Positions 23,337 through 35,680 of a stretch of 64,000 nucleotides of DNA are shown here, piece by piece. Position numbers and translations under genes: made by a program. Within the stretch, counting starts at the first letter, position 1; every line of letters begins with the position of its first letter. The notes under the pieces were generated by a model. The model saw only the letters and a list, made by a program, of their open reading frames with translations, was not told the DNA's origin and did not search any database. Source of the stretch: Melitaea cinxia (taxonomy: Eukaryota; Arthropoda; Insecta; Lepidoptera; Nymphalidae); NCBI RefSeq assembly GCF_905220565.1, contig NC_059417.1, forward strand, positions 7,021,018-7,085,017. Reading direction: 5' to 3'.

Positions 23337-26300
23337 TTATGTGTTAGGTAAAGGTTTTAGTGGCCCTAAACTTAATAATCCATCGGCTCCAAGTGCCTGT
23401 AAACTAGACGTTAAGCCGTTTTGCATGTTGTGCACAGATATCACTGGTATGCCAAAGCATCCATTAGCCTGCTCACGATTTGCCAAAGGTATAAAACTAT
23501 ATATTCCTAAATTACTTAATCTTTTCAAATTGTCTTCCTGTGAGAGGTCAACCACTGGCAAACCAAGTTCTCTATTAGGTCCAGTTACATTGTGGAAAAC
23601 TCTTTTATGATGTTGAAGCTGTAAGGATTTTGGATACGAGGCGGGGCACTCGTCACATTTGAAAACTGGTATTTTATTACTCTGTGGGTGTGCATTCGCC
23701 ATATGGACTTGTAACGAAGTATGGTTCATGAACATTTTTTTACATATCTTACACGAATACATTCCACCACCGACCTTTGCTTCGGGTATAGAAAATTTGC
23801 TTGATTTTGATGTGTGTTTGATACTAACCCCTGCTCCCAGGTTTGGAATGTGAGGTAATGGACGTTCTGGCGTAGGTGATCTACTTTTTTGTTTTTGTTT
23901 AACACTGATACCTCGTGATGCTAGAACATTCGCCATGGCATTCGCTTCTTTATTGACAGTTTTTTTCGTTATTGATATTTGGCTACCAAGATTTAATTTA
24001 TCTTTGGCACCTTGCACACTATGTATCATCGGAAGACCCTCACGTTGTTTTTGCATTGCCATAACTTGACAATCTTCGTTATCATGCTTACCGGGCAACA
24101 ACATATCAGTTCGCCGCTTCTGTGCTGGCCCGCTAACTATGCCACCTGGTCTTTTCATTGGCATTCGTGGCCCGACTTTACCACCACGAATTTGACCATG
24201 AACTTGAATTCCTGGTCTTATTGTAGGTCTCTGGCCTCTAACTGTAGGTAATCGTGGTCGCGCGCCAGCAATATTAGCACCAGCTGCCATTCTGATAGGC
24301 GTACCACCGGGTATTGTGCCAGATATCGCCTGTCCAGGTGGCGGCATTTGACTCGGGCCTAATTCACCTGACTGAGTTTGGCCAGACAGAGGCTGACCTG
24401 ACGGACCCATCATTTGCCCTGGAGGAAATGTTTGTATATTTTGTATTTTTAAGCCACTACCTGGTTGTTGTTTTATTCCTCCAACAGGACTTGATGAAGA
24501 CGTGTACGGCGCGTGACTCGGTGATGAGCCGGGTGGACCCATACTACCGGGGAGATTCATTGCGCCTGGCGCTTGTCCATAGACACTCTGTTGCATGCTT
24601 TGTAATGGAGAAGTAGTAGAATATGGCGAAGACGCCATAGAGTATGAGTTTGGCGGCATAGTTCCTGGGTAAGCAGATTTCGACATTGGTGATGGCGGAT
24701 ATTGCCTATATCCTTGATTCATATAGTTTGAACCGTGATATTGGCTTGGCATTGACACAGGTTGACTTGCTGTTCCATACATGTCGCTTGACGTTTGTGG
24801 ATAGCCATGCATGTTTTGTCCTGTATTATATGCATTATATTGCGGTGGCACCATTACACCTCCCGCTCCTGGGTAAGCTTGTATATTAATCATAACGTTT
24901 TGTTGATGAGTAAATCCAGGACCACTATTTCCTAGTGTCGACAGTTTTCCTACTTGCTCAGCTAATTGTTTAACTGGAAGTAAACTTGAGAGAATATTCG
25001 AAGATTGATTATACGGCATTAGAGACGATGATGATGGACCAACGAGACTCTTAGAATGTCCAGTCACTCTTCTATGTTCATCTAATAGTGATATATCAGT
25101 AAACCTTGTGTTGCAAGTATCACATGAATGCTGAGGACCTAATGAATCTAAAGACACGTATTCACTTGCATCTGACAATGACGACATATTTTCCTTTTTC
25201 GTTGCCGATGATAGAAGACTTTCAAAAATCTCATCTGTACTTTTTTCGAGCATATCTAATGCTGGTTTACTATCTGGAGCATTCCAGTTAAAATTGTGTT
25301 GCTTTTCAGTCGATGGCGTTGGTGGTAACCGTGGTGTTAATTCAGAAGGAGAGTTGTAGCTCGGTTGTGACGTTGAATAAGAGGTGATAGGTGTCGTAGA
25401 ATACGGAGGCGGAGGTTTTTCTATTTTAGGTACTAGAGGCTTGACATCAGGGGCAGGAGTAGTCGACACCACACAACAATCATCATCTTCATCGTTTGAA
25501 TCACCATTAATTTCGATAACAGTTACTTCTGTATCTTCAGTTTTTGACACGGGAAGTAGATTAGGCATTGTTTTAGAATTTTGTGTATTTTGACTGCTAA
25601 ATGATGCATCAGAACCAGCAACTGCTGGTGGAATTTCAGGTTCAGACTTAACATGCGCTAAAACTGGTGTTGTTCTATCAGACAGTGGTGGTGAAGACCT
25701 TTCAGATTTTATTTGATTTGTAAACAAAGGCAAGGTATTCTTCTGTGCATCTCCACTTGTAGCGTCACCAACCTCTTGTTTAACGACCACATTTTCTACT
25801 CGATCGTTTGAATCTCTTCTCTCTGGAGTAACATTTTCAGACGGTCTTCTTGATGTAGGAAGTTCAACTATTTTAGGCGGTTCTTTAGCTGCTATGGGAG
25901 CGCTTGGTACCCTTTTTGGTGTTTGCTTAACAGCGGGTCTGTTTGGAGGCTTTACTTTTGGCGTTTCTTCTTGTTGAATTTTAGTGGGTGTCACTTTATT
26001 AGGAATAGCAGCAGGTTCTTTTTTAGGTGATATCAATTTTCCTTGAATGCCTTTAGGTAGATTGGGCATAATTATTTTGGTCTTATCTGAGTCTCCACTA
26101 TCAGTTCTATTTCTACTATTTGGAATTTGATCATCGGAATCTTGTTCACCACCCGAACGCTCATTTTCCCCTGATTTATCATTTTCATCATCGTCGTCTT
26201 CGTGTTCATCTTTATCATCTTCATTACCGCTAGCTTCATCTTCGTCGTCAGAAGCCTTAAAGTCCTTAAGACCATTAACGACTTTAAACGAATTTGTATT

Positions 26301-28988
26301 ATTTCCATCGGATTTTAACTTAAGTTTAATACTACCAAGCTTTCCTAGTTTCTGCATCACATCATTAGTTTTTTCAGCATCATGATCCGATTTTTCTTTT
26401 TTTATTGTTGTCGTATTTTTCGTTATTGTAAAACCTAACCCGCTCAATTTATTAAGTGCCGAATCTGAGCTTGCTGCTTCATTGTCACTTTTCTTTTTCA
26501 AAGAAATTCCAGTTTTTTTTAATATTTGTGATATGTCTATCTTTTGGGGCGCTTTAGGTAAAGTAACCTTTGATGGAGCGGGTACATCTTCATCATCTGA
26601 CCAATTTTCATCACCGGAAGGTGGCAGATCTTCCTCGTCTGACGGCAGCTTGTCTAACACCACGTAGGGTAGGGACACGTGTTCTATGAGATGTTTCTCT
26701 AATTCCTCCCAATCAGAAAAATCTATATCACAAGTGAAACAATGGTATTCTTCTTTCGGTTTCTTTATTAAAGCACCTGACGATTGAAGCCTCGCTAGTA
26801 TACTAGCAACATTTGAGTCAGGTTTTTTTGCTGTAAGCTCCTCTTGATAGTCTTGGTCTATGTCCTGTTCTTCGTCACCTGGAAAACAAAAATAATTTAT
26901 AGTTTACTTAATATGAAATTCAAAAAACTTTCAGGCAATATAAAATTACAATCTTTGTGCAGTAATATTAAACTATGTAAAAAAACAGTTAGGGACACTG
27001 AAGTTCACTTTGTATTATTTTACATAGGTTTTTTAACCGACTTCCAAAAAAGGAGGAGGTTCTCAATTCGACTGTATTTTTTTTTTTTTTTTTTTATGTA
27101 TGTAACATCAGAACTTTTGACCGGGTAGACCGATTTCGACAAATTTTGTTTTAATCGAAAGGTGGTGTATGTCAATTGGTCCCATTTAAATTTATTTGAG
27201 ATCTAACAACTACTTTTCGAGTTATATCTAATAATGCGTTTTTACTTGACGCTTTTTTCGTCGACCTACGTTGTATTATACCACATAACTTTCTACTGGG
27301 TGTACCGATTTTGATAATTCTTTTTTTGTTGGAAAGGGGATATCCCTAGTTTGGAACCATGATAAGGAAACCAGGATCTGATGATGGGATCCCAGAGAAA
27401 TCGAGGAAAACTCTCGAAAATCCGCAATAACTTTTTACTGGGTGTACCGATTTTGATAATTTTTATTTTAATCGAAAGTTGATGTTTATTATGTGGTCAC
27501 ATATAAATTTTATTGAGATCTGATAACTACTTTTTGAGTAATCTTTGATAACGCGTAGTTGCTTGACTATTTTTTTGTCGATCTACGTTGGGTAAAACTT
27601 TAGATTAGGTAAAACCGAATTTCGGGACCGTGGGGGGAAGGGGGGGAGAGGGTGGGGAACGCTAGCCCTGGTACCACTGTCACACCTCAGAACCCCATGG
27701 TTATGGAGATATCCATGGTTAAAGTTTTGAGGTTAGAAGAAGAATCTCGAAAGTTAGAGGAACGCTTGGCTCCAGCGCTGCGGGAAGTGCAGCCCTTCCG
27801 CCCTTGCGTGCGAAAGCGCACGCGAGGGCTGCCCTCCCTCCGCGCCTCCGCGGCATAAAAAAAAACACTCTAGGGGTAGGACAGACCAAGACCACGTGGA
27901 CAGTGGGGTGCTCCGATTCGGTTTTGGGTATTTTTCGAATTTCTAAACCTATATTTGAGCACGCAATGTTACTAATTTTATTAGAATATTATGTCTGACG
28001 CGTTATTTTGTTTAAAAGTGTCGATTTGTCACACAATGCAAACAGTACGAGCTCAAAGGTATTATAATAGCTTTAAATTCTTCTTCTAACCTCAAAACTT
28101 TTAACCATGGATATCTCCATAACCATGGGGTTTTGAGGTGTGACAGTGTTACCTTGTATAGATTTCCCTACACCCTCCACCCTCCACACCCAAAAACCCC
28201 ATAATTCGGTTTTTCTAATTCGGTTTTACCTAATCTAGATCTTAGCCGAAAATACTACAGCAAAATATTATATTAAATATTACTTATTAATGAATAAATA
28301 AGTTATAACTGATTCTTTAGATTTCATAAATATACAAATTGACTTATCATGTAAAAAAAGAGCAACATATGTCTATGTGTTTCCATGTGAGTCCAACAAT
28401 TTTAATATTTCTATAATTAAAATGAATAAAGTATATATAAAAAACTATTTAAGGTTTTATAAACTAATGCACAATATAAAGTAACAATACAAAATAAAAG
28501 ACTACAGTATAATATCCACAAAATATTGTCGATAAAAATCATAAACTTTACATGCACAAGACATACATTTACAAAGGTTTAAGGATGCGCGGGGAAGACT
28601 CAAAACAAAAAATAATAAAGAAAAAAAATTGTGTTTGCAGGCAAACGAAGAAAAACCGACTTCAATTATATCGACAAGCCATGTTAAAGTAAATAAATTA
28701 CTAAATACAACACACACATACAAAGCAAATAAGCAAATTAAGTAACATGGGAAATAAAAATATTAATTTGTTCTATGGAAAGTATATTCTAACAAAATAT
28801 GTTGATGTCTACTCAATTCTACAGTTGTACATTATTAATTATTAATTTTAATGTTCAGTAGTCTCAGAAAAAGGTGTCGATAAATTAATTTAAAAAATAA
28901 ATTAAATAGAAAGAAAGAAAAAAAAAAACACACCTGACTCATCGTTTGGAGGCGATGATGGGAAATCAGATTCAAGCTTTGTCGTCAT
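23337..28988 (-). CDS. Large C2H2 zinc-finger nuclear protein, 1198 residues
   Basis: Two coding exons on the minus strand: 28988-28934 (MTTKLESDFP..., ATG start) and 26878-23337, joined by GT-AG in phase 1. Four C2H2 fingers: residues 63-85 (YHCFTC...HLIEH), 602-626 (HSCDTC...VTGH), 1059-1082 (YSCKIC...MANAH) and 1091-1114 (FKCDEC...RVFH). Between them are acidic Ser/Asp/Glu tracts (about 228-273), three sumoylation-type psiKxE sites (VKQE, IKSE, VKSE near 384-431) and a long Pro/Gln/Gly/Ser/Met-rich middle (about 640-880), suggesting a nuclear scaffold or transcription cofactor rather than a DNA binder with a finger array. Its 2052-bp intron holds repeats. I do not recognise a named orthologue. 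The gene looks intact. Confidence 0.88.
26885..28930. other. Intron of the zinc-finger gene with two repeat insertions
   Basis: About 27040-27600 is a lepidopteran repeat beginning 'ccgacttccaaaaaaggagg' with two 'ctgggtgtaccgattttgat' blocks. About 27601-28260 is a copy of the palindrome-containing Helitron-like interior also seen at 10.1 kb. An inverted end 'gaaaaaccgacttcaatta' lies near 28650. Confidence 0.55.
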
Positions 28989-29690
28989 GATTAACCTGAA
29001 AACAAGTGAACTAAACAAGTTAAAAAATATAAAAAGATTATTGTTTAATTTATTAAAATAATTGTAATTCAGTAAATTTATGCCAATAAGTAATCTGACT
29101 TATAACTGACTGAGTAAAAAAAACTAAAATTAAAGAAAAAAACTCATTAATGACAGAAATATAATACACATTACGATGTTTGTAATCCATCTAATAACAT
29201 ATACTTTGCGGTTTAAAATCAAATAAATTGTTTTTAAGGAATATATATTAAGTGTATTACAACTATTATATTCGTACTCTAATGTAGCATTATTATTGAA
29301 AAAAAGAGAATATAAAATAAACTTGAATATATGTAAAAATAAAAATATTATTCCATAACACACCATATAAACAACAACAAATTTTCATGCTTTTAAAAAT
29401 AAACAAAAAAGAAAAGACAATGATTTTACTCACGTTCATTGTCCAGCTTAATTAAACTAAAATCCAGTTTCTAATTTTGTTGAATTAAACGCGCAAAGAA
29501 AATAACGCATCTTGTCCTTATTAGATATAAATCACATAACAAACATGTCACTATAATATTAAATCAAAACACTAAAATATCACGTTACCGGTTTTCACTC
29601 AATTGTCCGAAAGTTAACAGAATAATTAAAATAATCCAGTTTTTATCAAACTTCAGTCTGTGTCTTGGTTCAATATGAAATACAAAATGG
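28989..29690 (-). promoter_or_regulatory. 5' UTR exon, upstream ORF and probable start region of the zinc-finger gene
   Basis: A donor (AAC|GTGAGT) at 29434 on the minus strand and an acceptor (TTTTCAG) at 28996 define a non-coding first exon and a 438-bp intron. The first exon contains an ATG (ATGAAC). After splicing it opens a 9-codon frame that overlaps the main ATG out of frame and stops at TGA. The exon's far end lies near the YY1-like motif at 29683. Transcript ends are inferred. Confidence 0.5.
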
Positions 29691-29695
29691 CCGGC
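29683..29695. promoter_or_regulatory. YY1-like site at the presumed start of the zinc-finger gene
   Basis: The sequence 'caaaatggccggc' resembles the CAAnATGGCGGC element often found at animal transcription starts. It sits about 250 bp upstream of the first splice donor. Confidence 0.35.
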
Positions 29696-29699
29696 TAAA

Positions 29700-30965
29700 T
29701 AAACGCCAAGGGACAACAGATCACCGTTCACCTAATACTACAAGCAAGAATAACATGTGAATGAACTACTGGTTCAGAACAGTACAAAGTTTTTCGTATT
29801 GCAAATGTAATTATAGTATGCAAATTTCAATTATAATTGAAATAGCAATTATTTTAGTGAGCTGAGTCTCAGACCGACGTCGTTTCAATCGACCGCACTC
29901 CGTAGCTATCTAGGCTGACTGAGCATGTGAAATTCTGTTCCGTTCACTCGTAGGCAAGTAGGCACAGAACCGACACAGATGCCAATGCCAGTATAACGAA
30001 ATGCCAGTATTGGCTGCCTGGCACTTACTGGGTATGTATTCGATCTTCTACTTTCGTCGCACTCTCGACAATGTCATATATCTGTCCCTATCTCTGCAAT
30101 CTATTTGCGACGCCACTTTCGACGAAACACGCCGAGTTGTGACACAAGCATTTATTATCGGAACGGGTCGTATAACTTGTATACTTTGGATTCGTTTCGT
30201 ATTGACCTCGCTTGTTCAGCTCAGGTATAGAAATAGCGCGCTGACTGTTAAGAATAATAATACTGACATTGACTGTTCATAATTTTATCAAGCACGCGTA
30301 GACGACCTTTCTTTTGATTATTATCATACTAGCTATTTTTGTAACTTTTTCTTTACACTTTAAAATCGTCGGTAAAATGAAATGAAAAATTAATGAATTA
30401 TTTTTGTTATTGTATTTATAATTGAGCTTAGTATTATATGCAATATGATTAAGACTTTTCATTAATTTTTACATAATTATGTCTTTCGAGATTAACATTT
30501 TTAGTTTAAATATTAAAGTCATTATTATTATTATCATTATTATTTTATTTCTACATACACTTCTATATCTGGTAGGTATAAAGACAATAATAATAAAGCG
30601 ATTTTAATGTGGTTTGCTTAATGAATGAAAGTGTAAATAAAATGTTATATTTAACATAAATTAATGATAATATGATATTTACCTTAAATCAATATTTAGT
30701 TTGTTTTTATGGTATAAAAATGAATCGCAAAATGTGTTGGTAAGCGCATAAATCAAAGACGCCTGGACCACTTTTACCAATTTTTTTTTAAATGTTCGTG
30801 AAGTCCAAAGATGGTTTTTACGGCGAGAAAAATTCGAATAATTTCCAGGAAAACCCTAAAAACAGCCCTTTTCTTTTTTCCATACAAATGTTTTCTAACT
30901 AAAATGTAGAGTCAATTTGAACTTTATTACTATTCAATAAAGTTCATATTAAATTCAAGCACGCA
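29700..30965. other. Intergenic, somewhat GC-richer first half; no gene supported
   Basis: The part from 29860 to 30260 is less AT-rich than its neighbours and could be promoter-linked. A 93-codon frame at 30001 has no recognisable motif or splice signals and is not called. Confidence 0.4.
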
Positions 30966-30972
30966 CTGTTGC

Positions 30973-31222
30973 CTAAGCAATGTAGGTGTGTTCCTAACTA
31001 AAGAGTCATTATGCACTTTATCATCGCTGCACAAAGTTCAAATTCAATAATATCTATCAAAACAGTGTGCGTGTTCGCGTTGGAGGATCTAATGTCGCGT
31101 TCCGAAACTCAACAAAGGTGATAACATCGCGAACCCGACCAAATTGAATAGTCAAAAAAATGTAAGAGCTATATATCATTAGTACTGATTTTTATTTTGG
31201 TTGGCTTCGCGATATTATTTCT
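30973..31222 (+). repeat. 250-bp direct repeat, copy 1
   Basis: It runs from 'gcaatgtaggtgtgttccta' to 'cttcgcgatattatttc'. The second copy starts about 680 bp downstream with scattered differences. No LTR hallmarks (TG...CA) were clear. Confidence 0.7.
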
Positions 31223-31654
31223 TTATTATTATTATTATTCTTGAAATGGCTCCCTTGCGGATTTGTCAATATCAGAGTATTTAAACTTTGCTTTATTTGG
31301 AGTCATAGTGGGAGTACAAGTTCGGTTCCAATTCCCGCACAAGTTTGCCCGAAAGAAAAGCTAACTGGCCTAAGACAAAAACACACAAAGATATATAAAT
31401 ATATAATAGTAAATATATACTTGGAATAGTTAACTTTTGTTAGATATCTCCATCCCATTATACTTTTATATCGTTAGTTTCAATGAAAGTGCATAAAGGA
31501 GTTATAAGCGGGGAAAACACGCTTTAATAAGGATTTTAGGTCAGTAGGACGTGGAATCTCAGGGGGAAGAGCATCATACAAAGAGAATCATAATTTAGGA
31601 CAAGAAAAAAATATATTTTCTGGGGTACCTTCGCCTAAACCACATTCACAACAA

Positions 31655-31905
31655 CAAGCAATGTAGGTGTGTTCCTAACGTCAAAGAGTTAATCTGCACT
31701 TTATTATCGCTGCAAAAAGTTCAAATTCAATCATATCTATCAAAACAGTGTGCGTGTTCACGTTGGACGATCTAATGTCGCGTTCCGAAACTCAACAAAA
31801 GTAATAATATCGCGAACCCGACCAAATTGAATAGTCAAAAAATGTAAGAGCTATAGATCATTAGTACTGATTTTTATTTTGATTGGTTGCGCGATATTAT
31901 TTTTC
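31655..31905 (+). repeat. 250-bp direct repeat, copy 2
   Basis: It shows the same order of blocks (gtgcgtgttcacgttgga, ctaatgtcgcgttccgaaac, gcgaacccgaccaaattgaa). About 430 bp of non-coding DNA separates the copies. It could be a duplicated element or a tandem segment with an insertion. Confidence 0.7.
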
Positions 31906-32043
31906 TTTTTTTTTTTTTGTTTCGGCACGCGACATAAAATGCATTAGTTGTCAAGTCATTACATCTGTCAAACAAATCGCGTTAAAAATGGTTTTATTAT
32001 ATTTAATTATTAATTTAATATCACGTCACGATCAGGACAAATT

Positions 32044-33473
32044 TAATAATAATAATAATAATAAAGTCAGAGGCATTGGGCATTGATGATGGAGCCATGA
32101 AACAACTGGTAAAGGAACGATTCTTTGGCCGGCTGAAGAAAGTTCTCAATAGCTTTCTTTCGGGCGGTAACAAGGTACGTGCCTTTAACAGTTGGGTTAT
32201 GCCCTTAATCGTCTATACCTTTGGCATTTTGAGATGGACTCAAACGGAATTAGATACCCTTGATCGCCAAGTCCGTAAACTGTTAACAGCGTACCGAATA
32301 CACCATCCTCGATCGTCTGTGATGAGATTATACATCCCACGAAAATGTGGGGGTCGTGGCTTTTTAAACGCTAAAAATCTCCACAATCGTGAGGTGTATA
32401 ATCTCAGAGAGTATTTTTTAAATATGAAGAGCGATATGCACGTGGACGCTGTTGCAGTTGATAGGCTTTACTCCGCTGTCCTTAGGCAAAGAGAAATGGC
32501 ATAAGCCTATAATAATGCGTACCGTTGACCGTGTGGCCGTATGGAAGAGCAAGGAATTACATGGCCGGTTCTACAAAGTTCTGACAGACCCAGATGTAGA
32601 CCAGCCCAGCTCTATATCCTGGTTACAACACGGGAACCTCTTCGGAGAAACCGAAGGTTTTGTCTGTGCAATTATGGACGAAGGTATTAAGACGAATAAC
32701 TACCGAAAACATATCATGAAAGACGGAACTCCAGACATATGCCGAGCTTGCCATAAGCCTGGAGAATCCATTAGACATATTGTTTCTGGTTGTAGTCATC
32801 TTGCTAACGGTGAGTACTTGCACAGACATAACCAAGTAGCCAGGATTATACACCAACAACTTGCTATTCGATACGGCCTCGTTGAAAATGAGTTGCCTTA
32901 TTATAGGTATAACCCAACGCCATTTCTTGAGAATGGTCGTGCGTTGCTCTACTGGGATCGATCTATTGTCACTGACAGGTTTATTGCAGCCAATAAACCT
33001 GATATAGTGCTAGTAGACCGATCAGCGCGCCGAGCAATTATTGTTGACATTACAGTTCCACATGACGATAATCTCGTAAAGGCCGAAAAAGAAAAATTAA
33101 GTAAATATTTAGACCTTGCCCACGAGATTACCGGCATGTGGAATGTAGACTCAACAATAATTGTTCCTATTGTTGTATCGGTTAATGGTCTATTAGCGAA
33201 GAGTTTCGACCAACACCTTAAGAAACTCTCACTTGACTGTTGGATCAAGGGTCGGATTCAAAAGGCAGTGTTGATTGAAACGGCCCGCATTGTGAGGAGG
33301 TTCCTCAGCCTGGAACCTTAATTACCGGTGGCCTGGGCCTCAACCTGCCACCGGAGGACTACTATTTTTATATTTTTTTAAATATTTTTATTTGTCTTTT
33401 TTATAAATATATTTAAAAATGTAATTATAAGAAAATATATTGAATAAAAGAAATAATAATAATAATAATAATA
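32044..33473 (+). mobile_element. Dong/R4-clade LINE, 5'-truncated, inserted in a TAA repeat
   Basis: Known: R4-type LINEs encode a reverse transcriptase, a CCHC-like knuckle and a restriction-like endonuclease, and Dong elements insert in TAA repeats. Here the frame starts after the catalytic palm (FNSWVMPLIVYTFGILRWT), shifts once near 32460-32490, and runs to FLSLEP at 33321. Visible are the knuckle C-R-A-C...H...C (CRACHKPGESIRHIVSGC) and the endonuclease core KPDIVLVD...IIVDITVPHD with a downstream KYLDLAHE. Runs of TAA flank both ends (32044-32064 and 33451-33473). The element cannot be autonomous, lacking most of the reverse transcriptase. Confidence 0.8.
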
Positions 33474-33620
33474 CTTTATTTCAGACTAAATTTTAAGTCT
33501 ATATACTAACCCATAGTACAACAAAACAAAATTAAATAAATAACTCAATAAGTAAAAATAAAAATAAAAATAAATAATATAATAAATAATAAAGTCATAA
33601 ATTTTATTTTATTTTTAGTA
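33474..33620 (-). mobile_element. LINE 3' tail, reversed
   Basis: 'ctttatttcagactaaattt' follows the TAA run and reads as the complement of an AATAAAG-type LINE 3' end. AT-rich DNA follows. Confidence 0.35.
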
Positions 33621-33642
33621 AATCCTAAACTCCCCCTTAAAC

Positions 33643-33833
33643 GGTCCCGGTTGTTATCAAGTACACCTGATAGCGATCGTTACTCATAGTAGGGAATATA
33701 TCCGCCATGCGGGTGCATTGGAGCAGCGTGGTGGATTAAGCTCTGATTCTCCTCCTACATTGGGAAAGAGGCCTATAGGCCTATAGGCGAGGGTAGTGGG
33801 ATATTACAGTCTGAAGTGTAAAATCCTAAACTA
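33643..33833 (+). mobile_element. Retroposon fragment ('ggagcagcgtggtggattaa' family)
   Basis: This is the 3' two-thirds of the repeat seen in FKBP12 intron 2. The hexamer-rich 'aggcctataggcctataggc' is a local duplication. Confidence 0.6.
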
Positions 33834-33839
33834 CAAAAA

Positions 33840-34715
33840 TATAATTTTTGTTTTACGGATGTAAACTTCAAAGTTGTTTCATTTTATTTGAAGCCTTGAC
33901 CTTGGTAATATTTTTTTCTGTATAAAACAACTGTGATCTAGCCTGGCGCAGTGAGACGCGACCGCAAATAAGCCTTTCCAGAGTGGTTTCAACTGGTCTG
34001 AACCACACTGTCTCGCAAACGAAATTAAATTCTATACGTATCGATTTTCGATACGATATTATGAAACGTATTATTATAAAAGACTATAGTGTAATATTAT
34101 TTTATTTTTTAAATTAAATTCGAAGGATTGTAGGTATTTTTGAATGTTTTTTTCTAATAGAGAATACTTTTAAAATTTATTTTATAAGTACGTATATATC
34201 ACATGTTGCTTATCTAATCGTTACATCCGGTCGTACACATACTGATAAGTTAGCGAAATAGCTGTTAAGCACGAAGATTACATTTAATATTTAATATAGT
34301 GAATTTTTAATGTTTTAGTATACTTTATACCTAGCAAAGTTAAGCATTGGAAATTCAAGCAATAGGTAGATCTTTATTCTTTACAATAATTGTGATAAAG
34401 TAGCAAGGGTAAGGTAGTATTGAAAAAAATTCATCCATGGTCATGACTCATGACTCAATTACATCAGCCTTAAATTTAAAAATTACTCTGTCATTTCGTC
34501 TGTAATTTTTTTTTTGTCACTTAATGTCCATTGAAATTCTGTATATGAATTGGGCTATCAAGTTGTGGCTACCACAATGTACCTGAAACCATTACCATTT
34601 AACCACTTCACTTCACTGTTACGTTTACCGTTAAAATACCACTTTACCGTTAGAACTACAAGCCAAGTACAGTTATCGAGAAACAAGAAGTAGTTCTGAA
34701 AAAAGCTGTTGTATA
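33840..34715. other. AT-rich stretch, nothing recognised
   Basis: No gene or named repeat is supported. Confidence 0.4.
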
Positions 34716-34718
34716 TAG

Positions 34719-35455
34719 TAGTGTGTTTGTACCACTCTAACGGTTCGCGACTTAGGTTTGTACATTTGCAAACTCCAGTACCCTTAATTACTATGCAATT
34801 ATCTATTGTCCTCTTATCTATTGTTCCTCGAAAATCGTCGCTATTGTTCCTCTTATCTTTTGTTCCTCAAAAATCGTCACTATTGTTCCTCGACCCTTGC
34901 CGCTCTTATCTCTTACTCATTATGCGCCCTGCTTATCAGCGCTATTGTATTATATTACTTTGCTATTCTGAATGTATATATATATAAAAATAAATAAAAT
35001 CGGAATGTCTGTTTGTAATATTAAAATAACCGTGTTTTACTAAACTCATGTGTGTGTATACTGGGTACATATACGAATTTTTTTTATAGTTTTTGCCTGT
35101 CTGTCTGTTTGTTCTGGCTATAATCTCTGCTAAGGCTACTTTTATTTTAGACATTTCTTATTTTATAACTCTACGAACTGAACAGTAACAATTTTGTTTA
35201 ACTCCACGCGGATGAAGTCGCAGGCACAGTTAGTCATAAATAAAACTCATTCATTCCTTTTGTTACGATTTTTATTTCCAAAATGTCATTTCTTATTATG
35301 TATAAAATAGGAGCGAAACATCTCATCCACTAAAATATCGTTGTACAATGTGTTCCCTGTAAAACTGTGCATTGGTACGTGGGTATGGGCAGTCTATTAG
35401 CAGCATAAACATTATTTTCTAGGCTGGGGTGAATCTTTTTCATGTTGTTGTACAT
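34719..35455 (+). mobile_element. Composite unit 1: repeat + Helitron-like copy + protease remnant
   Basis: It starts 'tagtagtgtgtttgtacc', then 'ggttcgcgacttaggttt' and two units of a roughly 43-bp repeat (tcctcgaaaatcgtcgctat). A Helitron-like copy (about 34976-35234) follows, and the unit ends in reversed, shortened protease sequence. Units 2 (47.06 kb) and 3 (62.03 kb) have the same order and the same Helitron junction, so the composite spread as one piece. Confidence 0.65.
35252..35455 (-). pseudogene. Internally deleted copy of the adenain-type protease gene
   Basis: On the minus strand this matches the start and the end of the protease gene at 47.8-48.26 kb but lacks its middle, including the catalytic region. 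The deletion joins a 'gtaccaa' with a 'caatgcacag', sharing a short CAA. A second loss of about 13 bp lies between repeated 'ttttac' words. It is non-functional. Confidence 0.6.
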
Positions 35456-35680
35456 CTAGTGTATCCATGATATTACTACCAATCTATTCAATGGTTAACA
35501 TAGGATTGATTAATTATATTGATTTCTAAATATTAAATCACATTCTTTAGTGATAATTTGTATGAATCATCGGTGTAGCGCGTCTCAACACGAAAGAATG
35601 CGAGATAAGCTTGTTGACTCATTAAGTTACTATCAGTTTCACTGCAGAAATGCCTTAGATTGGACATATCTTACCGGTGC

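Noticed and set aside
26072..26308. Met/Ile-rich frame on the minus strand
   Set aside because: It is a shifted frame of the acidic tract of the zinc-finger coding exon.
30001..30282. 93-codon frame opposite the zinc-finger promoter region
   Set aside because: No motif, no clear splice or promoter signals of its own; composition fits chance in a GC-richer patch.
30973..31905. Pair of LTRs of a retrovirus-like element
   Set aside because: No TG...CA ends, primer-binding site or coding between the repeats were seen.
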